DNA from: Streptomyces sp. NWU339 | GTDB taxonomy: Bacteria; Actinomycetota; Actinomycetes; Streptomycetales; Streptomycetaceae | Direction of reading: 5' to 3' | Length of the DNA stretch: 34,452 bases | Assembly: GCF_003143855.1 (NCBI RefSeq) | Contig: NZ_QFRK01000064.1 | Coordinates: forward strand, 1-34,452 | Part shown: piece after piece, positions 7,336 to 13,920 of the stretch | Layout of the letters: each line of letters opens with the position of its first letter | How positions within the stretch are numbered: the first letter of the stretch is position 1 | Notes under the pieces: model-generated | The model's input: the letters and a program-made list of their open reading frames with translations, nothing else | Database searches by the model: none | Told to the model about the DNA's origin: nothing | Program-made: the position numbers and the translations under genes

Positions 7336-7397
7336 GCCCGGCACCGCGCCGGGTGCCGGGCCGGGGTGAGGGCCCGGTGCCGTCTGGCACCGGGCCC
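7336..7397 (-). terminator. Tandem hairpins upstream of the methylase-like gene
   Basis: Two perfect stems in series: GGGCCCGGTGCC/GGCACCGGGCCC (7370-7381, 7386-7397, 12 bp, loop GTCT) and GCCCGGCACC/GGTGCCGGGC (7336-7345, 7352-7361). They lie between the stop at 7404 and the start at 7309. The two stems share GGCACC/GGTGCC, so alternative pairings between them are possible. Confidence 0.7.
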
Positions 7398-7403
7398 CGG
7401 GGG

Positions 7404-7688
7404 TCAGAGAACGCGGGTGGCGGAGACGGCGGCCTCGACGATGCCCATCGTCTGGCCCCAGGTGGCCTCGATGTCCTCGAAGGTGGTGCCGCCGTAGCCG
7501 AGCCGGCCGGTGATCCGGGCCTTGCTCGGCGTGGCCTCGCCGGCCTCGTCGGTGCCCATGCCGGGCAGGAGGACCGTCCAGGTCTGGCCCTCGTGGGTGA
7601 CCTCGGTGACCTTGCCGAGGTTCGTCTGGGTCCAGGCGGTGGCGGTGGCGGCCTTGGTGAAGACGGCGGAGATCGTGGCGGTGTCCAT
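7404..7688 (-). CDS. Small hypothetical protein, 94 aa
   Basis: Reads MDTATISAVFTKAATATAWT from ATG 7688, preceded by AAAGGGAGCCCGCC, and ends in VEAAVSATRVL. The frame remains open to the cassette ATG at 7736 (MKVVQSAPNHPEREPA). Thr/Ala/Gly-rich with predicted strands (EGQTWTVLLPGMG); no family recognised. Preceded by cassette copy 4, followed by the tandem hairpins. Confidence 0.65.
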   Translation of the reverse strand: MDTATISAVFTKAATATAWTQTNLGKVTEVTHEGQTWTVLLPGMGTDEAGEATPSKARITGRLGYGGTTFEDIEATWGQTMGIVEAAVSATRVL

Positions 7689-7720
7689 GGCGGGCTCCCT
7701 TTCCGGGTGATTTGGTGCGC

Positions 7721-7810
7721 TTTGAACTACTTTCATTCTTTCCTAAACGGCTTGCTCTAGCCAGTTTTAACAAGCCGTTTAGGTAAAGAATCTTCTAAGG
7801 AACCCGCAGG
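7721..7810 (-). promoter_or_regulatory. Repeated promoter/leader cassette, copy 4
   Basis: The best-paired copy: CCTAAACGGCTTG (7783-7771) and CAAGCCGTTTAGG (7754-7742) are perfect 13-base complements around TTAAAACTGGCTAGAG. Then AAAGA and the ATG at 7736 opening MKVVQSAPNH. It lies between the stop at 7822 and the 94-aa gene. Confidence 0.7.
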
Positions 7811-7821
7811 TCAGAGGGCTG

Positions 7822-8379
7822 TCAGGCGGTGCGCGTCATGTCGATGTCCGGCCGCCGCAGCTCCTCGGCGACCTCCTCGACGCTCGGCCCACCCCGCCAG
7901 GTGAGCGACGGCCTCACGCCCGGCTCCCGCAGCACCCACTGAGCGTCCGGCCAGACCAGCCGCACCCGGTACAGGATCCGGTCGAGCGGAACCGGACGAG
8001 CGGGGCGGGGGCGTGCGGTGCGCAGGGGGATCCGGCCGAACATCACGTCGGCGGCCGAGTGGGAGTGGTCGCGGGCTCCGGAGCCGGGGAGTCTGCCGTA
8101 GACGACGCCCTCGCCGGTGCCGTGGTCGTGCTGCGGCTCGGGGATGATCCCGGCCGTCAGGAACGAGGCGCGCAGGCCGGTCAGGTCGTAGCTCCGCAGC
8201 CGGCGCAGCACCTGGGCGGTCACCTCGATGTGGTCGCTGCACGAGCCGAGGCCGAGGCCGCTGGTGGCGGAGACGGTGCTGCTGGCCTGGCCGGTGTCGC
8301 CGGTGACCTCGCACGCGATGCAGGGCATCTCGAAGAAGTCCGGTAGCTGGTCGACGCGGGTCGCGAACTCGATGGTCAT
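7822..8379 (-). CDS. Hypothetical protein, 185 aa
   Basis: Starts MTIEFATRVDQLPDFFEMPC at ATG 8379 after CAGGAGTGCCCCC. MPCIACEVTGDTG (18-30) has a CxxC pair; the C-terminal part (RILYRVRLVWPDAQWVLREP) is rich in strands. No family recognised. It is the last gene of the run started by cassette copy 5 (10207, 8954, 8410, 7822); gaps are 19-30 bases, consistent with one transcript. Confidence 0.7.
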   Translation of the reverse strand: MTIEFATRVDQLPDFFEMPCIACEVTGDTGQASSTVSATSGLGLGSCSDHIEVTAQVLRRLRSYDLTGLRASFLTAGIIPEPQHDHGTGEGVVYGRLPGSGARDHSHSAADVMFGRIPLRTARPRPARPVPLDRILYRVRLVWPDAQWVLREPGVRPSLTWRGGPSVEEVAEELRRPDIDMTRTA

Positions 8380-8409
8380 GGGGGCACTCCTGTTTCTGGT
8401 CGGGGCTGG

Positions 8410-8934
8410 TCAGTGGGTGAGGTCGGCGGGGGCCTTGCCGCGGTTGCAGGGCCGGTCGTTGTCGACGGCGACGGCGGCGGCCAGGCGGTCGTGCTTGCGG
8501 TGGAGGACGATCAGCCCGGTGAGGGCCGCGTTCAGCACGTCCTCGTGGCGCGCGTTCAGGTGGCCGTGCTCGACGATGGCGATCCGGCGGGCGCGTAGGT
8601 CCGCGTCCTGGCGGGCGAGTTGCACGCTGACCGCCTGGAGCGGCTCCATCTTCGGCATGACCCCGGCGATCGGCGCGGTCGCGTAGCCGAGGATCGCCGC
8701 CGGGATCATGAAGTCGTGCTGGGTGAGCAGGTCGGTGGCCTCCCGCAGGTTGCCGATCGCCGCGAGGGGGAGCTGGCCGGGTTCGTCGACCGGGGACGAC
8801 TGGATGGCGATCGCAGCGTCCTCGATGGCCCCGGCGAGCGTCTCGATCATGTAGCGCTGCGGGTGGTACGCCCGGCCGCGCACGACGGTGGCGAGGCTCC
8901 TCAGGCGGCGGACGGTGGCGAGATATGCGGACAT
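8410..8934 (-). CDS. Hypothetical helical protein, 174 aa
   Basis: Starts MSAYLATVRRLRSLATVVRG at ATG 8934, preceded by AAGGAGAATCGCCC, a strong SD. Mostly Ala/Leu-rich helix (RREATDLLTQHDF region, QAVSVQLARQDADLRARRIAIVEHGHLNARHEDVL), ending PCNRGKAPADLTH. No domain recognised; soluble. Probably co-transcribed with the zinc-repeat nuclease gene 19 bases upstream. Confidence 0.7.
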   Translation of the reverse strand: MSAYLATVRRLRSLATVVRGRAYHPQRYMIETLAGAIEDAAIAIQSSPVDEPGQLPLAAIGNLREATDLLTQHDFMIPAAILGYATAPIAGVMPKMEPLQAVSVQLARQDADLRARRIAIVEHGHLNARHEDVLNAALTGLIVLHRKHDRLAAAVAVDNDRPCNRGKAPADLTH

Positions 8935-8953
8935 GGGCGATTCTCCTTCGTGA

Positions 8954-10210
8954 TCAGGCGTTGGACGCCGGTCGGGTTGAGGGGTGGTGGTCAATGAGGT
9001 TCAGGACCAGCGGGAGGACCCGGCTGGGGAAGTACTCGCGGCCGCGCACCGGGGCCTCGCCGGCGTCGCGCAGGACGGCGAGGACCATTTGCTCCAGCTC
9101 GTACGCGACGCCCTCCGGTAGTCCGGTGAACAGACGCACGACCTGGTCCAGGTCACTGCGCCGATGGCGGCGGAGCCGGTCTCGTGGATCGCCGGACGTG
9201 ACGCCGATCTTGACCACGTCGCCCGCCTCGTCCTGGACGACGTACAGGACGTCCCACGCCTTGCCCTTGCACTTCCGGCAGATCCCCTGTCCCTGCAAGA
9301 CACTGTTCGGCCACGGGGCGCCGTCGTGGCCCTGGGCGCAACGGATCCGGTGCGGCACGCGCCCACCAAGCCACGTCGGTTCGAGGACGACTCCACCGAG
9401 TTCGGCGACTCGCGCCCGGAACGCCGCCTCGGTCGCCTCCGAGTCGCGTCCAGCGCAGGTCCGGCAGATGCCCTGCCCCTGCTGAACGCGATTGGGTCGC
9501 GGCTTGCAGTCGTGACCCTGGGCGCAACGGACCCGGTGCGGCTCCCGGTTGCCGAGCCACGCTGGCTCCAAAAGGGTGGCGCCCTGCTCGGCCAGACGTG
9601 CCCGGAAGGCGGCCTCGGCCGCCTTTGGATCAAGACCCGTGCAGGTCCGGCAGATGCCCTGCCCCTGCTGAACGCGATTGGGTCGCGGCTTGCAGTCGTG
9701 ACCCTGGGCGCAACGGACCCGGTGCGGCTCCTGGTTGCCGAGCCACTGCGGTTCGAGGAGCGTCGCGCCAAGTTCAGCGAGCCGCACACGGAACGCAGCC
9801 TCGGCCGCCTTCGGATCAAGACCCACGCAGGTCCGGCAAATCCCACGTCCGCGCTGGACATCGTTCGGCCGCGGGGCGCATTCGTGGCCCTTGGCGCACC
9901 GCACCCGATGGGGCATACCGCTGCCGAGCCACTTCGGTTCGAGGAGGGTCGCGCCGAGCTCGGCGAGCCGCGCTCGGAACGCAGCCTCCGCAGCAACGGA
10001 ACTGTTTCCGGCGCAGGCCTGGCAGAGCCCTTGTCCCTTCTGCAGGCTGTTCGGGCTGGGGGCGCATGCGTGGCCCTTGGAGCACAACACGCGGTGCGGC
10101 TTGCCGGTGCCGAGCCACGAGGGTTCGAGGACGGTTCCCCCGAGCTCCTGCACCCGCTCCTGGAAGTCACTCCAGGCGCGTTGGGATCGGGGATTCATTC
10201 GGCTGTTCAC
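8954..10210 (-). CDS. Five zinc-binding repeats fused to a GIY-YIG-like nuclease domain, 418 aa
   Basis: Residues ~14-317 are five repeats with an exact 62-residue period. Each reads about AAFRARLAELGATLLEP-WLG---PHRVRC-A-x-GH-x-C-x-PRPN-x-V-Q-x-GQGIC-x-x-C-x-G. The key residues Cys, Gly-His, Cys and CxxC recur at C43/C63/C66, C105/C125/C128, C167/C187/C190, C229/C249/C252 and C291/C311/C314, which suggests one zinc per repeat. Residues 319-395 (DVLYVVQDEAGDVVKIGVTS, then RLRRHRR, ELEQ, REYF) follow the GIY-YIG layout: LYV, KIG, an Arg on the helix, a catalytic-type Glu. Family knowledge: such domains cut DNA in homing and phage-type endonucleases. The GTG at 10210 overlaps the previous stop by four bases; ATG 10198 is an alternative start. 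Confidence 0.75.
   Translation of the reverse strand: MNSRMNPRSQRAWSDFQERVQELGGTVLEPSWLGTGKPHRVLCSKGHACAPSPNSLQKGQGLCQACAGNSSVAAEAAFRARLAELGATLLEPKWLGSGMPHRVRCAKGHECAPRPNDVQRGRGICRTCVGLDPKAAEAAFRVRLAELGATLLEPQWLGNQEPHRVRCAQGHDCKPRPNRVQQGQGICRTCTGLDPKAAEAAFRARLAEQGATLLEPAWLGNREPHRVRCAQGHDCKPRPNRVQQGQGICRTCAGRDSEATEAAFRARVAELGGVVLEPTWLGGRVPHRIRCAQGHDGAPWPNSVLQGQGICRKCKGKAWDVLYVVQDEAGDVVKIGVTSGDPRDRLRRHRRSDLDQVVRLFTGLPEGVAYELEQMVLAVLRDAGEAPVRGREYFPSRVLPLVLNLIDHHPSTRPASNA
9260..10171 (-). repeat. Tandem coding repeats, 186-bp period
   Basis: DNA of the five zinc-binding modules. Units 3 and 4 are nearly identical over about 100 bases (9463-9560 against 9649-9746, offset 186), while units 1, 2 and 5 have diverged. 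This points to recent unit duplication by unequal exchange. Confidence 0.8.
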
Positions 10211-10551
10211 GCGGCAGCCACCAGGTGAGCGGCGACCGAGTGGTAGCAACGGACGGAACGCAGGCCCGCCGGGCAGTTGCACTGGCCGGTGGCGGCGGTG
10301 CGGTACACCGCCTCGCCGTCGTCGGAGACGACGAGGAAGACCCGGTTCTGGCGGAGCGGGAACACGGCACCGAGCTCGAGCGCCTCGGAGGCCTTGGCGA
10401 TTTGCCACTGCGGGTGGTCGACGTTGGCGCGCGCAGCTCGGCGGATGCGAGCTCGGCACTTGGGGCCAAGGCCGTCGACCGACGACTTACGCAGCCGCCT
10501 CCTGCACCTGATGCACCTTCTGTGCTCGGTGGTGGCCTTCGCTCCGCACAT
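10207..10551 (-). CDS. Small SWIM-type zinc-finger protein, 114 aa
   Basis: From ATG 10551 (AGGAGTGGGAC before it) the protein begins MCGAKATTEHRRCIRC. CIRCRRRLRKSSVDGLGPKC (13-32) resembles the DUF6011-type zinc motif (CxxC, then GxGPxC). Near the end CNCPAGLRSVRCYHSVAAHL fits the SWIM zinc finger CxC-x(n)-CxH, a DNA- or protein-binding module. The frame is open to the cassette ATG at 10593 (MKVVQITTTRQEWD), so a longer form is possible. Its TGA overlaps the GTG of the zinc-repeat nuclease, implying coupled translation. Confidence 0.75.
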   Translation of the reverse strand: MCGAKATTEHRRCIRCRRRLRKSSVDGLGPKCRARIRRAARANVDHPQWQIAKASEALELGAVFPLRQNRVFLVVSDDGEAVYRTAATGQCNCPAGLRSVRCYHSVAAHLVAAA

Positions 10552-10578
10552 GTCCCACTCCTGTCGTGTGGTGGTGAT

Positions 10579-10655
10579 TTGAACTACTTTCATTCTTTCC
10601 GAATCGGCTTACCCTAGCCAGTTTTCATAACCTGATTTGGTAAATAAGAGGCAAA
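10579..10655 (-). promoter_or_regulatory. Repeated promoter/leader cassette, copy 5
   Basis: Minus strand: CCAAATCAGGTTA (10640-10628), core TGAAAACTGGCTAGGG, TAAGCCGATTCGG (10611-10599), AAAGA, ATG 10593. The arms pair at most positions. Unlike the others, a separate terminator hairpin (10656-10687) precedes it, and that hairpin uses the CCTGCGG sequence that follows the stop in the other copies. Confidence 0.7.
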
Positions 10656-10687
10656 GAGAGCCGCAGGTCAGGGGACCTGCGGCTCTC
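10656..10687 (-). terminator. Hairpin terminator
   Basis: GAGAGCCGCAGGTC (10656-10669) pairs perfectly with GACCTGCGGCTCTC (10674-10687), 14 bp with a 4-base loop, directly after the TAG at 10692. Confidence 0.85.
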
Positions 10688-10691
10688 TCGT

Positions 10692-11018
10692 CTACTGCCG
10701 GGCGGGCCGCTTGCACTGGTCGTGCCGGTCGCAGTTGCAGCGCCCGCAGCCGGCGCACATCATGTCGGCTTCCAGCCCGCAGCGCCCGCACCCTCCCGTC
10801 AGCTCCAGCTCCAGGTCGTCGGGGTCGATCACGGCCTCCCGCTGCGGCGTGCGGTAGCGGCGGATCACCGTCCAGAAGTCGTCCGGCGCGTTCGTGTCCT
10901 GGTCGTCATCCAGGAAGGCAGCGGCAGCGTTCACGTCGCACGCCCGGTACGGGTCCAGCCCGCACGCGGACAACGCGCGCTCGATCTCACCCTTGAAGGT
11001 CTCGAAGCTCTGCGTCAT
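10692..11018 (-). CDS. Small Cys-rich protein, 108 aa
   Basis: Starts MTQSFETFKGEIERALSACG at ATG 11018 with GAGAGGACAGAGAGAACC upstream. The last third has many zinc-type ligands: GGCGRCGLEADMMCAGCGRC followed by NCDRHDQC. The spacing CxxC-x8-CxxCxxCxC suggests one or two zinc ribbons. The N-terminal part is acidic and helical. No family recognised. The gene is third in the run 11812, 11052, 10692 that begins with cassette copy 6. Confidence 0.7.
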   Translation of the reverse strand: MTQSFETFKGEIERALSACGLDPYRACDVNAAAAFLDDDQDTNAPDDFWTVIRRYRTPQREAVIDPDDLELELTGGCGRCGLEADMMCAGCGRCNCDRHDQCKRPARQ

Positions 11019-11051
11019 GGTTCTCTCTGTCCTCTCTCGTCGTCTGTCCGG

Positions 11052-11744
11052 TCAGGCGGTCGGGGTCGGCAGGACCCGCTCGACGGTCACCACGTCCCAC
11101 GCGGCGGTCGCGACGGGCACCGTGATGCCCCACTGGCCGCGGTAGGTGCGTCGGCTGTCCTCCTCGGTGGCGCCCTCGATGAGCGCCCACCACTCGCTCT
11201 CGCCGCTGGCCGAGATGCGGGTTCCGGTGTCGATGACCCGCAGGCGGGCGCCGAAGGCGTGCAGGACGTCGCCGGGCTCGATGAGCAGTCGCGGGATCTC
11301 GATGGGGGCTGGCTCGCCCGTGGCGATCCGGGCCGCCTGGGCGGCGGCCGGGTCGGCGAGCGTGTAGCCCAGCTCGAGGGCGGCCTGCTCGGCCCGCTCG
11401 ACGCTGGCCGCGTAGCTGCCTCCGCAGTAGTCGCGGGCCGGCTTGCCGAGCTTGCTGTACGCGTGGAAGGCGCCGTGCTGCTCGGTGACGGCGACCGGGT
11501 TGATGACGGCGACGAACGCGACGACGCGCTCGGACTCGACGACCAGGACGTCCCCGTCGGCCACGTGGTCCTGGTCGACGGCCGCGCAGGCGTCGGCGCT
11601 GCTCGCGAAGTGCCACACCTTCGGCTTGGCCGCCTCGGCGGCGGCGCGGGCGGTGTCGACGGCTTCGACGATCTGGCCGAGCTGGAAGGCGGCGGCGGCC
11701 TGCGGGGTGCCCTGGGCGAGGCGTTCGGCGTAGCTGCTGCTCAT
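11052..11744 (-). CDS. Hypothetical protein, 230 aa
   Basis: Starts MSSSYAERLAQGTPQAAAAF at ATG 11744; GGAAGGAACGAACCAATC precedes it, the same start context as at 2091. The N-terminal half is helical (QLGQIVEAVDTARAAAEAAK), the rest a mixed fold with HAFGARLRVIDTGTR and GESEWWALIEGATEEDSRRT. No known domain recognised; soluble. Its 5' neighbour is separated by the hairpin 11770-11799. Confidence 0.7.
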   Translation of the reverse strand: MSSSYAERLAQGTPQAAAAFQLGQIVEAVDTARAAAEAAKPKVWHFASSADACAAVDQDHVADGDVLVVESERVVAFVAVINPVAVTEQHGAFHAYSKLGKPARDYCGGSYAASVERAEQAALELGYTLADPAAAQAARIATGEPAPIEIPRLLIEPGDVLHAFGARLRVIDTGTRISASGESEWWALIEGATEEDSRRTYRGQWGITVPVATAAWDVVTVERVLPTPTA

Positions 11745-11769
11745 GATTGGTTCGTTCCTTCCTGGAGTA

Positions 11770-11799
11770 GGCCGGCCGCCCGCCGGGGGGCGGCCGGCC
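11770..11799 (-). terminator. Hairpin between two small genes
   Basis: GGCCGGCCGCCC (11770-11781) and GGGCGGCCGGCC (11788-11799) form a perfect 12-bp stem just downstream of the stop at 11812. Confidence 0.7.
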
Positions 11800-11811
11800 G
11801 GTTGGGTCGGG

Positions 11812-12024
11812 TTACTGAGCGCGCTCGATGATCTTGATCGTGTCGGTGTAGAGCATGTCGACGCCCCGGCCGTCGCTGACGACCGTGCGTTCACGGCCGT
11901 CGCTGGTGGTGCCGCCGGACCAGGGCTCGCGGTCGAGGCGGCGCCGGAGGACGGTGCCGTGGGTGCTTCCGGCTGCGACGCCTTCGACGAGGTCGCCGGG
12001 GCGGAGGTCGGTGCTGTCGCTCAC
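11812..12024 (-). CDS. Small hypothetical protein, 70 aa
   Basis: Reads from GTG 12024: SDSTDLRPGDLVEGVAAGST, then VVSDGRGVDMLYTDTIKIIE. Small beta-rich protein, perhaps SH3-like (RPGDLVEG opening is typical of such barrels), but not assigned. The GTG overlaps the TGA of the leader peptide at 12021-12068 by GTGA, which supports this start. Confidence 0.65.
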   Translation of the reverse strand: MSDSTDLRPGDLVEGVAAGSTHGTVLRRRLDREPWSGGTTSDGRERTVVSDGRGVDMLYTDTIKIIERAQ

Positions 12025-12068
12025 GGGCGTGCCTTCCTGTTGGGAGTGGTGTGTGGTGCTACCTTCAT
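12021..12068 (-). CDS. Leader peptide of cassette copy 6, MKVAPHTTPNRKARP
   Basis: Fifteen codons from the cassette ATG at 12068 (AAAGG before it) to a TGA that overlaps the GTG start of the 70-aa gene. The GTGA overlap is a classic translational-coupling arrangement. It differs from the MKVVQ leaders after the third residue, as cassette copy 6 is the most diverged. Confidence 0.5.
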   Translation of the reverse strand: MKVAPHTTPNRKARP

Positions 12069-12125
12069 CCTTTCCAAATCAATTTGCCCTAGCCAGTTTT
12101 AACTACCTTGTTAGACAAAGAAATG
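12058..12125 (-). promoter_or_regulatory. Repeated promoter/leader cassette, copy 6
   Basis: The core TTAAAACTGGCTAGGG is intact (minus strand, about 12103-12088), but the arms have drifted and pair badly. It heads the run 11812-11052-10692 and faces the divergent plus-strand gene at 12194. Confidence 0.65.
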
Positions 12126-12137
12126 GTAAAGGATTGG

Positions 12138-12173
12138 CGTCATCGCTGACGTTTAGCCGGTTTGGTCAAACCG
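12138..12173. promoter_or_regulatory. Two palindromes in the divergent promoter region
   Basis: CGTCA-TCGC-TGACG (12138-12151) and CGGTTTG-GT-CAAACCG (12158-12173) are both perfect inverted repeats. They lie between cassette copy 6 and the plus-strand start at 12194 and look like operator sites controlling one or both directions. Confidence 0.55.
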
Positions 12174-12193
12174 ACTCGTGAAAGACTGGAGCC

Positions 12194-12478
12194 ATGCCCA
12201 AGCCCTATTTCGGCAAGCAGCCGCTGCCCGAGTACAAGCCCAGCGAGACCGCCCGCGACGCCATCAAGGCGTGGGAGGACGCCGTCAAGCTGGAAGAGAA
12301 GACGCGCCACGAAGCCCGCAAGGCGCTGGCCGATGACCTGAAGGCTGACTCCGATCTCCCCTACGCGGCCGTCGCCGCGCACCCGCGCGTGCCGTGGACG
12401 GAGGCGACGCTCCGCACCATCGGTCAGGAGTACGGCGTCCAGCCCCGGCAGCCCAACAAGGCCAAGAAGCAGGACTAG
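12194..12478 (+). CDS. Small basic hypothetical protein, 94 aa
   Basis: Reads MPKPYFGKQPLPEYKPSETA from ATG 12194 with GGAGCC six bases upstream. Residues 20-50 form a charged helix (ARDAIKAWEDAVKLEEKTRH); YAAVAAHPRVPWTEATLRTI followed by GQEY resembles a helix-turn-helix; the tail is basic (PNKAKKQD). It could be a small DNA-binding regulator. It is the only plus-strand gene in the first 17.9 kb and stands between the two minus-strand blocks. Confidence 0.7.
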   Translation: MPKPYFGKQPLPEYKPSETARDAIKAWEDAVKLEEKTRHEARKALADDLKADSDLPYAAVAAHPRVPWTEATLRTIGQEYGVQPRQPNKAKKQD

Positions 12479-12490
12479 CCCCGACAGCGC

Positions 12491-12526
12491 GAAGGGCCGC
12501 ACCGGATCCGTCCGGTGCGGCCCTTC
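12491..12526. terminator. Strong shared terminator between converging genes
   Basis: A 16-bp perfect stem (12491-12506 with 12511-12526), loop TCCG, followed by TTCGTGCC. It separates the plus-strand gene ending at 12478 from the minus-strand gene ending at 12539 and can serve both directions. Confidence 0.85.
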
Positions 12527-12538
12527 TTCGTGCCTTCG

Positions 12539-12859
12539 TCAGCCAGTCTTGATCCAGACGCCCAGCAGCAGGGCCAGGGCGAGGACGACCGTTGCGATCT
12601 TCTGCCCGCGCGGCACGTCGACCCACCGCATCGGTTCAGGCTCGACCCGGATGACCTCCTCGCCGTCGGGGTGGTGGCCGCCGTGGAACTCGTCGCGATG
12701 GTCCTGGCCCTCGTCTTTCGCCTCGGCCCGGGTCTCGACTGGCTCCGATGTCGTCCGGCACAGCGGACAGCGGTACGCGTACGGCCCGCCCACGGGCGCC
12801 CTCCTCACTCGCGTCTCGTCACCGCTCATGATGAAGGACGCGCCCCTTGGCTGGCCCAT
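12539..12859 (-). CDS. Small tail-anchored membrane protein with Cys/His motif, 106 aa
   Basis: Starts MGQPRGASFIMSGDETRVRR at ATG 12859 (GAGGGAACC before it). YRCPLC (29-34) and HRDEFHGGHH (54-63) could form a zinc finger of CxxC/HH type. The C-terminus KIATVVLALALLLGVWIKTG (87-106) is a single membrane helix, so the soluble part probably faces the cytoplasm as a tail-anchored protein. It is the last gene of the membrane-protein operon. No family recognised. Confidence 0.7.
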   Translation of the reverse strand: MGQPRGASFIMSGDETRVRRAPVGGPYAYRCPLCRTTSEPVETRAEAKDEGQDHRDEFHGGHHPDGEEVIRVEPEPMRWVDVPRGQKIATVVLALALLLGVWIKTG

Positions 12860-12912
12860 GGTTCCCTCTCTTTCACTACTCGTACGGACTGTTCGGTTCC
12901 TGCGTCGGCCGG

Positions 12913-13920
12913 TCATTCGACGTCTTCGCGTCGTTCCATCACCCACGCGGACGGGCCGCCGTTGGGGTCTCTCTTCCACCGGTAGCCACGCGCGTCGTCC
13001 TCTTCGGTCCACCCGTCGGGGAGCTTGCGCCGCCCCTTCCGAGCGGTCTCCGGACGACTCTCCGCACTCTTCGCCTCCGGAGATTTTCGCAGGTCAGCGC
13101 GGGTATCCGGGTGGAGAGTCTCCGGGGCGGAGAGTCCCCTGGGGGAGGGGAGCGGGGGCAGCTCATCGCGGTGCACACCGGAGCGCCCGGCGACCCCCCT
13201 CGCCCGGAACGTGCGGGAGGGGTTGTAGCCGGCCTCGACGAGGACCTTCCGGAGCTGCTTGTCGTCGGCCTCTGCCAGGTCGGGGAGGCGCTCCCGCATG
13301 GCGGGGCGGAGGACGCTCAGGTGGACCCCGTTGTCGTCGCCGATCAGCTCCCGGATGAGGGCCGTCAGCGGGGCCTCTGCGGGGGCCTGGTCGGGGGTGT
13401 CGGCGGGGGCCGGCTGGGGGGTCTTCTCGCCGGTCTTCGCGGGGGGCTGCGGCGGCTCTGCCTTGGCCTTGCCGAGGAGCCGGTCGAGCAGGCCACGGCC
13501 GGTCATGACGGCCGCCTGGAACCACAGCCACAGGACGCCGAGTACCGCGGGGGTGCGGTGCTCGGCGATGGTGTGGCCGGTGGCGAGGATCGCCAGGACC
13601 ACTCCCCCGAGGCGGGCGGGGATGGAGCCCTTCGTGCCGTAGGTGCCGGTGAGCCAGCCGATGAGCAGGGTGAGGAGGGTTCGGGTTCCGGTCCAGAAGT
13701 ACCGGGCGACGGCGGCGAGCCCGGCGAGGGCTTGACGGCCGAGGCTGGCTGCCGGTTTGCTGCTGGCTTTGACGCCTTGGCGTGCGAGGCCGGCAACTGC
13801 CTTGGGGTCGGCGTAGGGGCGGAGGTCCGGCATCGCGAGTGTGCGCAGCTTCTCCGGCCTCTCCCCCGCTTCGGGCCTCTCCCCCGCCTCAGGCTCGGAC
13901 CCTTCGGTCTCGGTGGTCAT
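12913..13920 (-). CDS. Membrane protein with C-terminal winged-helix-like region, 335 aa
   Basis: ATG 13920 overlaps the stop of the upstream gene (ATGA). After an acidic repeat (EAGERPEAGERPE), hydrophobic stretches lie near residues 68-92, 105-120 and 125-143. A Pro/Ala linker follows, then PLTALIRELIGDDNGVHLSV and ADDKQLRKVLVEAGYNPSRT, a helix-turn-helix-type pattern, and a charged end (WTEEDDARGYRWKRDPNG). Membrane anchor, linker and DNA-binding-like end resemble a translocase without its motor domain, but no Walker motif is present. Probably part of a conjugation or spread module by context. Confidence 0.65.
   Translation of the reverse strand: MTTETEGSEPEAGERPEAGERPEKLRTLAMPDLRPYADPKAVAGLARQGVKASSKPAASLGRQALAGLAAVARYFWTGTRTLLTLLIGWLTGTYGTKGSIPARLGGVVLAILATGHTIAEHRTPAVLGVLWLWFQAAVMTGRGLLDRLLGKAKAEPPQPPAKTGEKTPQPAPADTPDQAPAEAPLTALIRELIGDDNGVHLSVLRPAMRERLPDLAEADDKQLRKVLVEAGYNPSRTFRARGVAGRSGVHRDELPPLPSPRGLSAPETLHPDTRADLRKSPEAKSAESRPETARKGRRKLPDGWTEEDDARGYRWKRDPNGGPSAWVMERREDVE

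Noticed and set aside
9260..10171. 186-bp direct repeats as a possible integron or CRISPR-like array
   Set aside because: Repeats are continuous in one reading frame with conserved zinc ligands, so they are protein modules.
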